Shown here in pieces: positions 23,825-33,440 of a DNA stretch of 56,669 nucleotides. The DNA comes from Sporisorium sorghi (lineage: Eukaryota > Basidiomycota > Ustilaginomycetes > Ustilaginales > Ustilaginaceae): the NCBI GenBank assembly GCA_023212695.1, contig JALCCG010000140.1, positions 1 through 56,669 of the forward strand. Reading direction: 5' to 3'. The translations under genes and the position numbers were made by a program. The notes beneath the pieces are model-generated. The model did no database searches, was not told the DNA's origin, and saw nothing but the letters and a program-made list of their open reading frames with translations. Within the stretch, counting starts at the first letter, position 1, and every line of letters begins with the position of its first letter.

Positions 23825-24825
23825 ATGCCGAGGGCAAAGATGACTGCCAGGAAAAGCACCGGCGGCAAAGCACCGCGCCCGATGACCGCTCAGCGGATAG
23901 CCGAGCGGATGAAGCAGCCGGCCCCTCCTCCGGCCCCTCGAGCACCTCCTGAGGCAGAGCCGTCGAGCCTACCGATCATTCACAACACTCGCGCTCGCGC
24001 CCGCGCCAACGCCGACAACAGCAGCGAGGTCATCGAGATTATCAGCGTCAGCGACACCAGCGACGTCGGCGACGTCGGCGAAAGCAACGACACCAACGAC
24101 ATCAACGATGCCATCAACGCCAACGACGCCACCGGCACCAACAGCACTGGCAGCACTGGCGACAGCATGGGCAACAATGACGCCGGTGACACTACCAACC
24201 CTTCCCAGACGGCCGCTCCAACAGCAGAGGAGGTAAGTCGCCCCTGTCCACTCACCGCGAGATGTGCATGCTGCTGACCTGCATCCGCCTCGTCCGCCAC
24301 AGACGGCGCCGTTCCCACAGTTCTATTCTCAGAACGTGAGGCCCCGGAATTACATCCCGCTCCACTACAGGAGGATTGAAGGTGAACCGGCCGAGGAGTG
24401 GTCGATTGAGGAGCTCGTAAGTCATATGTGAGCCCCCAGAGATGATCTTCGCATTCGAATGATTTGCTGATCTTCGACACATCTCTCTTCACAGAAGCTC
24501 CTCCTCGGCGTCCAAGTGACGCTGTCGGAGCTGCACGTGAGTCATTTCCTCGACTTCCCGGCTTTGCGCGTTCGCGGTCGCGAAAGGTAGGTTTTGAAAA
24601 GCGGGTCACCTTGTGTTGAAAGTATGCAGACCTGCTGACTGCTCTACTATCGCTGCTTTACATTGTTGTTCCACCTGGCCGTCGACGCTTAGCATCATCA
24701 ACAAGCTTCAAGAAATCCACGCGCAAGTCGTCCAGGCGTTCGACGTTGAGGCGATCACCGCGGCCGACACAGCTGCTGCTGCTGCTGCCAACTCTGCCCA
24801 TGCCGCAGATGTCGGCTCTCCTTGA
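23825..24825 (+). CDS. histone H3 tail-like protein with SUMO-interaction-like motif
   Basis: Four exons, 23825-24232, 24303-24416, 24495-24586 and 24693-24825, join to 248 residues. The first ATG gives MPRAKMTARKSTGGKAPR. Residues TARKSTGGKAPR are identical to histone H3 positions 6-17, and R2 and K4 also align. The match stops after R17, and no histone fold follows. Next comes a Pro-rich segment and a VIEII core (residues 69-73) followed by Ser/Asp residues, which resembles a SUMO-interaction motif. Then there is an Asn/Asp/Thr-rich linker with ND repeats. Exon 2 encodes RPRNYIPLHYRRIEG. The C-terminus is a probable helix (SIINKLQEIHAQVVQAFDVE) and an Ala-rich end. Function unknown; a chromatin-reader decoy or tethering role is inferred. 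Three introns in 750 coding bases contrast with intronless neighbours. An alternative GTGAGT donor at 24537 would shift frame. Confidence 0.78.
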
Positions 24826-25310
24826 GGTTCTCGATACTCTCTCCCAACTCAAACAACATCTTGGCCAGCGATATTGTAATGTGCACACGCTTGTCCCGCT
24901 GATGATACCCGCGCTGTATTCCTTTCCAAAACTGTAACAAAACGACTTTGCCATTCCACCATTCGATCAACAAGTGCCTTATGACTTTATTCCACTGCGT
25001 GTGAGCGTCTTCAGCTGTACCAAGGATGACGCTGTCTTGCTCGACACACGATGGCGAGGAAGCAGCATGAAGCGAATGAGCGAGCCACGCATGGAGCGAG
25101 TGGAGTATTACGTAAGCCAAATTTGACGTCTTCGAGCGTAGATTTTCTCCAAAAAAAAAAAAAAAAACAAAAAAAAAACAAAAAAACAAAATCGGCTTTC
25201 TTCTGAAATTTCTCGCTCAGCCTGCAAAAACAAGGGTCCTTCTCGTCCTTCTCTCACACCTTTGCTCCCTTCTAGCAACCACCAATCGTCCAACACCCTC
25301 GCCGATAACC
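24826..25310. other. NOP9 promoter region
   Basis: 485 nt without a gene. An A-rich tract broken by C lies at about 25151-25190. AGGGTCC lies at 25233-25239, 72 nt before the NOP9 start. GAAATTTC occurs at 25205-25212. Confidence 0.5.
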
Positions 25311-28058
25311 ATGCCGCCCAAGGTCCGACAGAGGGGCAAAAAGCCTTCAAAGCTCAGGAAGCTCCAACAGGAGAAGGAAGAGCAAAACAACACCGATGCA
25401 CAGCCAGTGGCTTCCTCCTCGTCTTCTTCATCCTCCAACCAGATCCAGGCGCAGGCCGACTTTATTCCTCTTAACGGCGACGATGCAGAGCCATCTGCTG
25501 CTGCTCGCAACGACAATGCTGACGAAGGTCAGCCGAACTGGATCAAGCTGGGAGACAGGCCGAGCAAGGCTGAGCACGAGGCGCCTTTCGGCTACGTCGA
25601 TGCCGAGCTCAAGGCGTATCTGCGAGCCGGTTGGGAACGCGTGGTTGAGCTCGAGTCGCAGGGGTATGCGGCCAAGTCTACTTTGACTGCTCTCGCAGCG
25701 GCGAGCTCCTCCAGTGCGGCTGGCTCGTTCGCTCAACAGAACAGCGCCAATACGGACGAGGAGGACGACGAGCTGGCGCTGCTCCTGCAAGCCACGCTCA
25801 AGGAGATGGACGGCAAGGAGCTTATGCTGTCTACCGACCCAGACACCTCGCTCATCGTCGAAGCCATCCTCCACCGCTTGCCTGCCAAACCACTGCGAGT
25901 TTTCGTCGACCGTCTCGCGGGCAACTTTGCGGTTCTCGCCAAACACCGCTTCGCCAGCCACGTCGTACAGGCCTGTCTCGCCACTCTCCAGCCCGCCGTC
26001 ACACTCGAGCACGCCACGCAGCAGCACTCCCAGCAATACTCGCACGGATCGAACGGCAAAGCGGCGGCATCGTCGGCATACGCCAGCGATACCGCAACCA
26101 TCGTCAACGAGGACGGCATCTTGCGCAGCGCAACCCAGCTCATTCTGGACGTCGCCGAGGAGCTCTCGTCCGACCAGAATCTGCTCATGTCTCTGGTGAC
26201 GGATGCGTTTGGCTCGCACGTGCTGCGTTCGCTGTTGTGCGTCCTGACGGGTCGCAACATCCAGACAGACCCTTCTTCGTCTGCTCACACAGCAGCCGCT
26301 TCGGACCTGAGGTCTCGACGCAGCGCCAAGTTCCGCCACCGCAAGGCTCCGACTCCAGGAAACACCGGCTCAGCAGGGACAGCAGCAGCGACATCGTCCG
26401 AGGATTTGCTGGTCGTCATCCCCGACTTGCTCTACAACCGAGCCACCACGCTCCGACAAGACATCCTCCACGATGCCAGCGTCGACGTCGTCCGCAAATG
26501 GGCTACCGACGCTGTAGCGTCTCCGCTTCTGCAGCTGCTCATCGAAGCCGAAGCGGACTCGTTCGACTCTACACAGGACGGCGAGCAGTGGCAAGGCACG
26601 CTCGTCGACAGCCTTCTGAACGGCTTCATCTCCTCTCCACCCGTCGCCTCCACATCCGAAGAGGAGCCAAAGAAGGACTCCTACCTCGAAACGTCGCTCC
26701 GTGACAGCATCGCATCACACGCGCTGCAGCTCGCACTCGAGCGTGCACCCGCCTCGACGGCCGCGCGCTTCTTTGACGTCTACATCCGCAACCGCATGGC
26801 TAAGCTGTGTGTCCACCCTGCTGCGAACCACATTGTGGCGGCTCTGGTTCGCCGACTTTCGCGCGCCGAGTTGGCGAGTGCGGTCGCGGAGATGGCCAAG
26901 GTCGCGACGGGCATGGTGAAGGAGCAGATGGTGGGCTGTCTTCAGGCTGCTGTCGATCGCGTTGTTCAGGTGGTACAGGAAGAGGGAGTGGACGAGGAGG
27001 CCAAGGAGCTGGTCAGGGCGGTGAGCGATGTGGTGCTGGCCGCGTTCAGGTTGCGATCCAAGTCTGGCGAGGATGGGTCCGATGCGGACGGCGTCCAGCT
27101 GCTCGTACCTGCCGTGCTGGCGCTGAAGACACGCAAGGCGTACCTGCACACATTTGGCGCGCACCTGAAGAAGGACGAGCAGGACGGCGAGAACGGACGC
27201 GGCTCGAAACGCGGACGCGACGGCAAGGCGAAACACGGCAAGAAGAAGCACAGCAAGTCGAAGGACGGTGCAGAATCAGCTCAGGAAGAGGCGTCGGCGC
27301 CGTGGAACATGGATGCAGCGTACGAGCTCCCCGCGGCCGAATCCACCGTGCAAGGCAGTTTGCTGCTTCAAGCGCTTCTGCGACTCCCTGGGCCAGCTGC
27401 GCCACCGCGTGCACCGCCCAAACGCACTCTTGGCCGCCCTGTTCCCACTTCGGTCCAAACACCCGCACCAGAGTCGTGGGGCAGCGCACTCGTCCTCGAC
27501 TCGCTGCTCGCCCTGCCCACCCTCACGCCGTTTGCGCGCAACCCGACCGCTGTGCACATTCTCATCTCCTCCCTCTCAGCGCCCTCAACCACCAGCACCG
27601 CCTCGACCACGCTCGACTACAGCCAGGCTACGCGCCGCCGCAAGCTGTCCGCCAAGCTGACCGACGCGCTGCCCGCGTTCTGCGGCGACAAGTACGGCTC
27701 GCGTCTGGCCGACGCGCTGTGGTTCACCGTCGACGGCTACTCGAAGGAGAAGGTGGTGAAGATTGTGATCGAGCATTCGACCGAGATCCTCAAGCAGCCG
27801 TATGCGAGTTACTTTACGAACAAGCTGCAGCTGCAGCTGTACAGGAAGGGCAAAGTGAGGGAGTGGGGGCAGGCGGTTCAGGCGCAGCAGTCGGCGGCGG
27901 GCAAGGCGGAGACGACGCCGACGGTCGGTGGTGAAGCGAGGGAAAAGAGACATAGGCCGGTCGTGGTGGAGACCAAACGGGTTAAGGAGAAGAGCGGTGG
28001 CAAGGGGAAGAAGAGCAAGCTGGACGGTGAGCTCGATTCGATTCTCGGCCAGATTTGA
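25311..28058 (+). CDS. NOP9: nucleolar Pumilio-repeat protein Nop9
   Basis: RNA-binding factor for 18S rRNA maturation in early pre-40S particles. 915 residues, single exon. The N-terminus is lysine-rich (MPPKVRQRGKKPSKLRKLQ), consistent with nucleolar import. The family-typical FGYVDAELKAYLR precedes degenerate Pumilio helices. These are visible as MLSTDPDTSLIVEAILHRL, LAKHRFASHVVQACL, VTDAFGSHVLRSLL, DSIASHALQLALE, VHPAANHIVAALV and FCGDKYGSRLADALWF. A basic, low-complexity insert (around residues 625-660) interrupts the repeats. The C-terminal end VREWGQAVQAQQ followed by a Lys-rich tail is as in other Nop9 proteins. It is longer than yeast Nop9 (about 670) because of Ala/Ser-rich inserts. 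A poly-A tract and AGGGTCC lie just upstream. Confidence 0.93.
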   Translation: MPPKVRQRGKKPSKLRKLQQEKEEQNNTDAQPVASSSSSSSSNQIQAQADFIPLNGDDAEPSAAARNDNADEGQPNWIKLGDRPSKAEHEAPFGYVDAELKAYLRAGWERVVELESQGYAAKSTLTALAAASSSSAAGSFAQQNSANTDEEDDELALLLQATLKEMDGKELMLSTDPDTSLIVEAILHRLPAKPLRVFVDRLAGNFAVLAKHRFASHVVQACLATLQPAVTLEHATQQHSQQYSHGSNGKAAASSAYASDTATIVNEDGILRSATQLILDVAEELSSDQNLLMSLVTDAFGSHVLRSLLCVLTGRNIQTDPSSSAHTAAASDLRSRRSAKFRHRKAPTPGNTGSAGTAAATSSEDLLVVIPDLLYNRATTLRQDILHDASVDVVRKWATDAVASPLLQLLIEAEADSFDSTQDGEQWQGTLVDSLLNGFISSPPVASTSEEEPKKDSYLETSLRDSIASHALQLALERAPASTAARFFDVYIRNRMAKLCVHPAANHIVAALVRRLSRAELASAVAEMAKVATGMVKEQMVGCLQAAVDRVVQVVQEEGVDEEAKELVRAVSDVVLAAFRLRSKSGEDGSDADGVQLLVPAVLALKTRKAYLHTFGAHLKKDEQDGENGRGSKRGRDGKAKHGKKKHSKSKDGAESAQEEASAPWNMDAAYELPAAESTVQGSLLLQALLRLPGPAAPPRAPPKRTLGRPVPTSVQTPAPESWGSALVLDSLLALPTLTPFARNPTAVHILISSLSAPSTTSTASTTLDYSQATRRRKLSAKLTDALPAFCGDKYGSRLADALWFTVDGYSKEKVVKIVIEHSTEILKQPYASYFTNKLQLQLYRKGKVREWGQAVQAQQSAAGKAETTPTVGGEAREKRHRPVVVETKRVKEKSGGKGKKSKLDGELDSILGQI

Positions 28059-28245
28059 TCTGAGTACAACATCGTCTGTGGCCTGTTCTGTTGCAAAAAC
28101 TGCTCTTTCAAAGATGCTCACGACTGATCAGTGCGCCGAACGTTGTCTTGGAGACAGGGACAAGAAGAAGAGATCATCAGATTGCATTCGACAGGCATCC
28201 CACATGAGTATTAAACGACACAATGGGTTGAACTGAAACGCTGGT

Positions 28246-30966
28246 TCAGAGAGCGACGCCAAACGACGTGACCTGCTCGTGCGTCAGCAGAACGCCATGG
28301 TTGGGCAGATGCACACCCACTCCTCGCTGCGCCTGCTCGTCTGCATGACCTACGAAAACGACCGATCTCCCACCACCGTCCACGCGCTCACCTTCGCCCC
28401 TCGCCCGCTGCCCCGGCGTGCGCGCCGTAAACAGCACCGGGAGCGACATCGACTTTGGCATGATCTGCAACGCACCGCGACGACGACGCGCCTTGGCCGC
28501 GCTGCCTGCCGACGTGCACATGTGGCTGCTCTCACCCTCTCCTGCCTGTCCAGCCTGGTCAGCTTCAAGTCTGTGCGTCGGGTGGTGGAGGATCGAGGCG
28601 CGCAGGTAGGGCGAGGCGGACGAATGGTAGCGCTCTGCCAACACAGGGTCGCGAGAGACGCTGTTTGGATGCACGACACCATCGCCTCTCTCCTCGGCTC
28701 CACGGCGCAGTGCTTCGGCGCGCACGTCGAGCGAGCTCTTGCGCTGCGGCACCTTGATCTTCCCCTGCATCGCCAGCGTCGCACCCGTCGTAGTCGACGC
28801 TGACTTGGGCAGTGCAAATTCCAACCTCTTCGGCTGCTCCTGAGCGGGTTTCTTGCGCGGCATCGCCACCGACTTACCGGCGAACGTGTGATGACCGTCG
28901 ACAATGCTGCGGCTCGGCACGGGACGCGGGCGTGTCAGCACGGATTGTGTGGGCGGCGGTTTCTGCAGCCGGTCCGACGAGGCCGAGGAGAAGAGCGAGT
29001 TGCTGGATCCACTGCTGCGCAGCGGTCGGGGGCGCGTGAGTACGGAGCAGGCGGAGATGGTCGTGCGGTGGGCGTGCGCGATTACCACTTCGTCTTCCGG
29101 CTCGGTATGTGGGATTGGGGCTTCGTCAGAGTTCTCGGTGCGAGAAGGAGTCCAGATGGAGGTGGGGCAGGACACTGAGCTGGGTATCGTGCCCCTCAGC
29201 TGCACAGAGGGGAGCGAGTCGACCGAGGGCTTGATCGAGAATGGCCTGCAACCTTCGATCTCATCCACCTCTTCCTTCTCAGACCGCTCTTTGAACCAAG
29301 CCTTGCTCGAAGCAGAGGGAGGAGACGGCCATCTCTCCAACAACATCGGCGACACTCCATCCAGCCCTAACTCGGGCGTCGTCAGGGGTGGCGTCATCAG
29401 CCCGTTCTCCGCGACACCCAGCACTTCCGCCTTCGCTCCTTGCTGCAACACCTCCTCGGCGGAGTCGATCATGAGCTCCCGTTCCACGAGGTAGCTGAAA
29501 TCTTCGCCGAGGAGGTCGTCGAACGCCGCGGGTTTAGGCAGGAACGTGCGAGGGCGAATCGTCACATCGCCCTCCGTATCGTCCTCCTCCTCCGACCCCA
29601 CACCGGCGAGCAGCCCGCTCAAGATCGGACTGCACTGGCTCGACGTCACAGCCGACGCGCTGTTGGACACCACCCTACCCTTCGCGCCAACCACGGCCGG
29701 GGCGAAGCTCTCCACCTTACCCTCCCTCCACTCCTCCCCGCCATCCTTCTCCTCCAAATCGTCGCCGGCGCCGTGGCTCCACCAGCCGCCCAGCTGCGCA
29801 TGCTGCTCGCGCGCGCTCGCATAATCCCCCGAACCCTTTCTGCCGTGTCGACTGCTCGTGGTGCGGCGGAACCTGTACCCGAGCCCGCAGAGGTACGCCA
29901 TCTTCTCCTCCACGGATCCGCCGAGCTCCACTTCCCTGTTCCCGGCTGGTTTGTCGCCGTGCATGCCGTCAGCGAACGAGAGCGGCAGCTCGGCGACGCC
30001 GCGGTCGAGGAGGAGCAGGCTCGCGTGCAGCCGCGCGAGCTTGGCCGCGTCCGTGCTGAACGCGTCGCTGTCCGAGTCGCTGTCTGAGACGAGGGTGGAT
30101 GAGGACGTGGACGACGGCGCGGGCGGTGCTACGGCAAGGGACGTGTATGTGGGCAAAAGCTGCGACTGGGCGTATGTCGGCGGCTCGGTTGAGTCGACAG
30201 AGGCGGTGCGGAAGGTGTGCTGCGCAGACGGCTGGCGCGGGGTTGGTGCGGCAGAGGAGTAGGGCGACCAGCCCTGTCGCGCTACGACCTCTACGTCTTT
30301 TTCCAGCGCCGGGGATAGCTGTACCGACTGGCGAGCGTGCCTCCACCCGGAGACATTGCGCAGTGGCGGACTGCCCGCGAACCCCCTCGACGTCGAGCGC
30401 AGCGCCGACTTGAGCGGCACTTTATCCTTTACGACCAGCGCCTTGCTCGGCGGGAGCGGGAACCGGAACGTCTCGGACTTGCTCCTCCCATACCTCGGGT
30501 GCTTGAGCCCGCTCGAGAGCAGGTACACTTTGCTCCTCTGCCCTCTTTCCCCGCTCTCCCTCTCCTCGCCTTCCGCACTCGAAGCATCGGAAAGCGCAGG
30601 CGAGAAGTAGCTCAGCAGCACGTCGTGCGTCGCTGACCCACTTGCTTTGCGCTTCGCAACGCTGAACTCCGAGTCGGACGACGCGGAGGAGGAAGAGGAG
30701 GCGGAAGAATCGCTCGGTGTGGGCGAGCTGTCGTACCGCGTGCTGCCGAGGACGCTGCTGCGGTAGCGCGTCGAGTAGGGCCAGCGCAGGTGCGGATGCT
30801 GCCGCTGGTGGTGGGGGGTGAGGGTAGGGAGCCCAAGGCCAAGCGTTCCGAAGGTGGCGAGCTTCTGTGACTGAGTAGAGGAAGAGAGGGTGTCGTCGAG
30901 GGTCAGCTTGTCGGTCAAGGGCAGACCTAGGCCGATAGCTATGCCAAGGCCGTCCGTGGTGTGCAT
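28246..30966 (-). CDS. unrecognised Ser-rich 906-residue protein
   Basis: An intact 906-codon frame with an ATG at 30966. It converges on NOP9 with 187 nt between stops. I recognise no domain. The N-terminus (GLGIAIGLGLPLTDKLTLDD) is followed by a run of Ser/Thr. Conserved-looking patches are VYLLSSGLKHPRYGRSKSE, FPLPPSKALVVKDKVPLKSA, MAYLCGLGYRFRRTTSSRHG and FDDLLGEDFSYLVERELMID. Downstream come PLRSSGSSNSLFSSASSDRL and SVLTRPRPVPSRSIVDGHHTF. Two copies of SVLTRPRP occur (in the last third). The acidic YLVERELMIDSAEEVL patch could be a short helix. No signal peptide or membrane helix is evident. It is probably a disordered intracellular regulator, but this is not more than a guess. Confidence 0.78.
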   Translation of the reverse strand: MHTTDGLGIAIGLGLPLTDKLTLDDTLSSSTQSQKLATFGTLGLGLPTLTPHHQRQHPHLRWPYSTRYRSSVLGSTRYDSSPTPSDSSASSSSSASSDSEFSVAKRKASGSATHDVLLSYFSPALSDASSAEGEERESGERGQRSKVYLLSSGLKHPRYGRSKSETFRFPLPPSKALVVKDKVPLKSALRSTSRGFAGSPPLRNVSGWRHARQSVQLSPALEKDVEVVARQGWSPYSSAAPTPRQPSAQHTFRTASVDSTEPPTYAQSQLLPTYTSLAVAPPAPSSTSSSTLVSDSDSDSDAFSTDAAKLARLHASLLLLDRGVAELPLSFADGMHGDKPAGNREVELGGSVEEKMAYLCGLGYRFRRTTSSRHGRKGSGDYASAREQHAQLGGWWSHGAGDDLEEKDGGEEWREGKVESFAPAVVGAKGRVVSNSASAVTSSQCSPILSGLLAGVGSEEEDDTEGDVTIRPRTFLPKPAAFDDLLGEDFSYLVERELMIDSAEEVLQQGAKAEVLGVAENGLMTPPLTTPELGLDGVSPMLLERWPSPPSASSKAWFKERSEKEEVDEIEGCRPFSIKPSVDSLPSVQLRGTIPSSVSCPTSIWTPSRTENSDEAPIPHTEPEDEVVIAHAHRTTISACSVLTRPRPLRSSGSSNSLFSSASSDRLQKPPPTQSVLTRPRPVPSRSIVDGHHTFAGKSVAMPRKKPAQEQPKRLEFALPKSASTTTGATLAMQGKIKVPQRKSSLDVRAEALRRGAEERGDGVVHPNSVSRDPVLAERYHSSASPYLRASILHHPTHRLEADQAGQAGEGESSHMCTSAGSAAKARRRRGALQIMPKSMSLPVLFTARTPGQRARGEGERVDGGGRSVVFVGHADEQAQRGVGVHLPNHGVLLTHEQVTSFGVAL

Positions 30967-31688
30967 GGTTGACGAAACCGATGAAAGTGCCAGCCGCGGA
31001 AATATGGTGTTGAAGAGAAGGTCGATGCCGCAAATATCGAGCGAAAAGTGTTCTCCAGACCAGCTAGAGATGCGGAAAGATGATGGTGGCAGAAACTAGC
31101 AAGACATCGATCAACGACTGTCGCTTTGTGAGGTATACGGAAACAAGTATGAAGGAGAGACAGGAGATGGTGATGACGAAGAGACGAGTGAAGGCAATGA
31201 ATAGCCACGATACGATCTTTCATGCGGCAGCTGCCTCCGACACACCGGCGTCCCTCTACATCAGGAGGATCCGGGCTGGTAGAACACGTTTCAACCTCGA
31301 GAAGAGCCCGACATCGGTCCTGCTGCGGACTACGGGTTGTGCATTCATCCCCAGAGTAGCCGTCAGCAAGAGCAGGAGGGGCAAGAGACACAGCCTCGCG
31401 GAGGCAAAGTGGGTCTGAGCCAAGGTACAGGGAGAGGCAGTCGGCGCTATTCGATGGGACATATCACGCCCGACGCCCAGACGCGGGAAAATTTATGCCG
31501 CTCTGCACCGCTCTGCAGCGCTTCTTACGCCACTCGACGCTCTTTGCTCATTCGACGTGACAGCTGTAGAAGTTGATCTGCCCATCCTCACCAGAAGTCT
31601 ACGAAGCAGAGCCGTCAAAGCAAGCGGTGTGAGGAGTGGCGAGGAGTGGCCTCCAGGCATCGGGAGGGAAGCGAATCGGGATGTCGTC

Positions 31689-31735
<47 letters not shown>

Positions 31736-31878
31736 AAGTCGGGGCCCCCGCTTTCTTGGCCCTTGCCGTTCTTTTTCCTTTCTCAACTTCCCCACCATCC
31801 CCCCCNNNNNNNNNGGGGGGGGGGGGGGGGGGGGGGGGGCCCCCGGGGATGGGGGGGGGAGGGGAGGGGGGGTGTTGT

Positions 31879-31923
<45 letters not shown>

Positions 31924-32068
31924 CCAGAAGTCGGGACCCCGTCTTGCTGGACCCTGACCATCGTGTTTCCTTTCTCAACTTCTCCAACATCCCGCCTCAG
32001 CCTTCCACCGCCTCGACCCTTCACGTTGTCACTATCGTCCACGTTCAGGCAAAGACAGGCCTCCAACC
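30967..32068. other. divergent intergenic region containing an assembly gap
   Basis: 1.1 kb. No gene seen before 31680. Two 43-nt T tracts (31692-31734 and 31881-31923) flank a 9-N gap and a 25-nt G run. Sequence after each T tract is a near copy of the other (see findings). GGACCCT occurs at 31949-31955. Confidence 0.6.
31806..31814. other. assembly gap (9 N) flanked by C and G runs
   Basis: Nine undetermined bases lie between a C run and about 25 G. The flanks are low-complexity and look like degraded read ends. The true distance across the gap is unknown. Confidence 0.95.
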
Positions 32069-32376
32069 ATGCCGCCCAGAATCCCCCTCACGCCCGAGCA
32101 GAAGCGCATCAGGGTAAGACTTCCACCCATCCATCCCGCAAGCCCGTGTTCAACCTCGTACTAACCTTCCCTCCTTCCCAACCCCTCTGCTACTTCTCCT
32201 TCGCAACGCTACTGCACCCCCGACACCAACCTCGGCATCACCACACCAAACAGACAATAATGATCTCATTCCCGCTACTTGTAGCAACAACAGTGGTGCT
32301 ATTCAAACGCCTCTACTTGGGCGAAGAGCAGAAGAAGCTTCCTTCGCACGGCAAGATCGCTTCCCAACCCGCATAG
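32069..32376 (+). CDS. 55-residue single-pass membrane microprotein
   Basis: Two exons, 32069-32113 and 32254-32376, joined in phase 0 (donor GTAAGA, acceptor CAG) give 55 residues. Exon 1 encodes MPPRIPLTPEQKRIR. Exon 2 opens with TIMISFPLLVATTVVLFKRLYLG, a single hydrophobic helix flanked by positive charges, and a short soluble tail GEEQKKLPSHGKIASQP. This layout, a short basic N-terminus then one helix, fits small organellar (often mitochondrial) or ER tail-type microproteins conserved in fungi. I do not recall a named family for it. It is too short to be confirmed by length, but the precise splice junction, start context (CAACCATG) and compact charge pattern support it. Confidence 0.65.
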
Positions 32377-33440
32377 GCTCTCCCTCCTCTCTTTCGAAAC
32401 AGTGGAAATCGAGAACCCGTATAAGCAACAGGCTGTCACCAGCGCTCGCCAGTCTCTGTGTGTATGTGTGTGGGAGATGAAATCCAAGACGGCGTCATGA
32501 GGTGGAACGAGTCGAGCGACAACGACGAGTGATGTCGACGAGAGATGGTAGCAGACGAGTTACGACCTCCTAGGTCAGCACGGGAAGTTGCTGGTCACGA
32601 GAAGACGAGCACACTCAAGCAGTGTGAGGGCAGGGAGCGTCGACAGCAGCCAAGCAGCGAGGATTGCCCAAGGCGATAGCAGCCTGGCAAAGTGGCTCTT
32701 TGAAATGTGAGCGCAGTCGGAAAGGTTGTGGGGTCCAAGCCTCGATGTGCGATACACAAAAGTGACTGACAAAGGACAAGTCGACGGGGGCCAGGCATGA
32801 CAAGTCCTCGAGCACTGTGTGGGCTACGAGGCTCGAGAGCGATGACAGCCGAGCTTTCGAGAAGGTCAAGCAGCGTGGCCCTCGGACCAACCAGTGACGA
32901 CAGCAGTCAGCCTCAGCCCTTTTGTGGAAAAGTCGGGGAGGGCGTCGAACGTCGAGCCAAGCAACGAGCGCTACGAATCAGGCAAGCGTACAAGTGTCCA
33001 GCAGATGCCCAATTCTGCAGTTCTGCAAGCTTTTAATTGTCCAGAGAAGCAGAGCAGCCATGAAACGTGGACCTTGTACAGCCGGTTCGAAAAGCGCATA
33101 GGGTCCCAAACCTCGATAGGCTTCAACTCAAAAGGAGACTGACGATACCCCACGTCTCACATCTGCGGTCGATCACAGTGCATGTCTCGAGAGAAGAAGC
33201 GCAGCTGCGCACGCCATGGCTTCGACCGCTCTCTAGGAGCATACCAAGGTTCAAGACCCGTGGCTCTCCTCTCACTCACCTACCCTCCCGCGACCTGGCG
33301 TGGACCTGGCCCCGCCTCGCCAACCACTCTCATACTTCGGCCTCACACCTGTCACCCTCTCACCTCTCACCATCACACGCACTTCACACCCCACACACCC
33401 CTCCAAACCAAATCATAAACAATTACCCCATCCCCAACTC
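32377..33440. other. convergent spacer with a diverged direct repeat
   Basis: 1.06 kb between the microprotein gene and the 3' end of the ASH-repeat gene. No coding family seen. Two related segments at 32712-32770 and 33079-33143 share GGGTCC, CCTCGAT, CAAAAG and GACTGAC in order. A structured non-coding RNA is possible but unproven. Confidence 0.4.

Noticed and set aside
29440..30087. Plus-strand frame of 215 codons
   Set aside because: It is antisense to the intact 906-residue gene and reflects its GC-biased third positions.
31636..32376. One continuous 246-codon frame reading through the T tracts and the N gap
   Set aside because: It contains poly-Phe from homopolymers and unknown residues from the gap; only its last 41 codons belong to the spliced microprotein.
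32797..33142. Short open frames in the convergent spacer
   Set aside because: They are not similar to any family I know, and their composition matches non-coding DNA.
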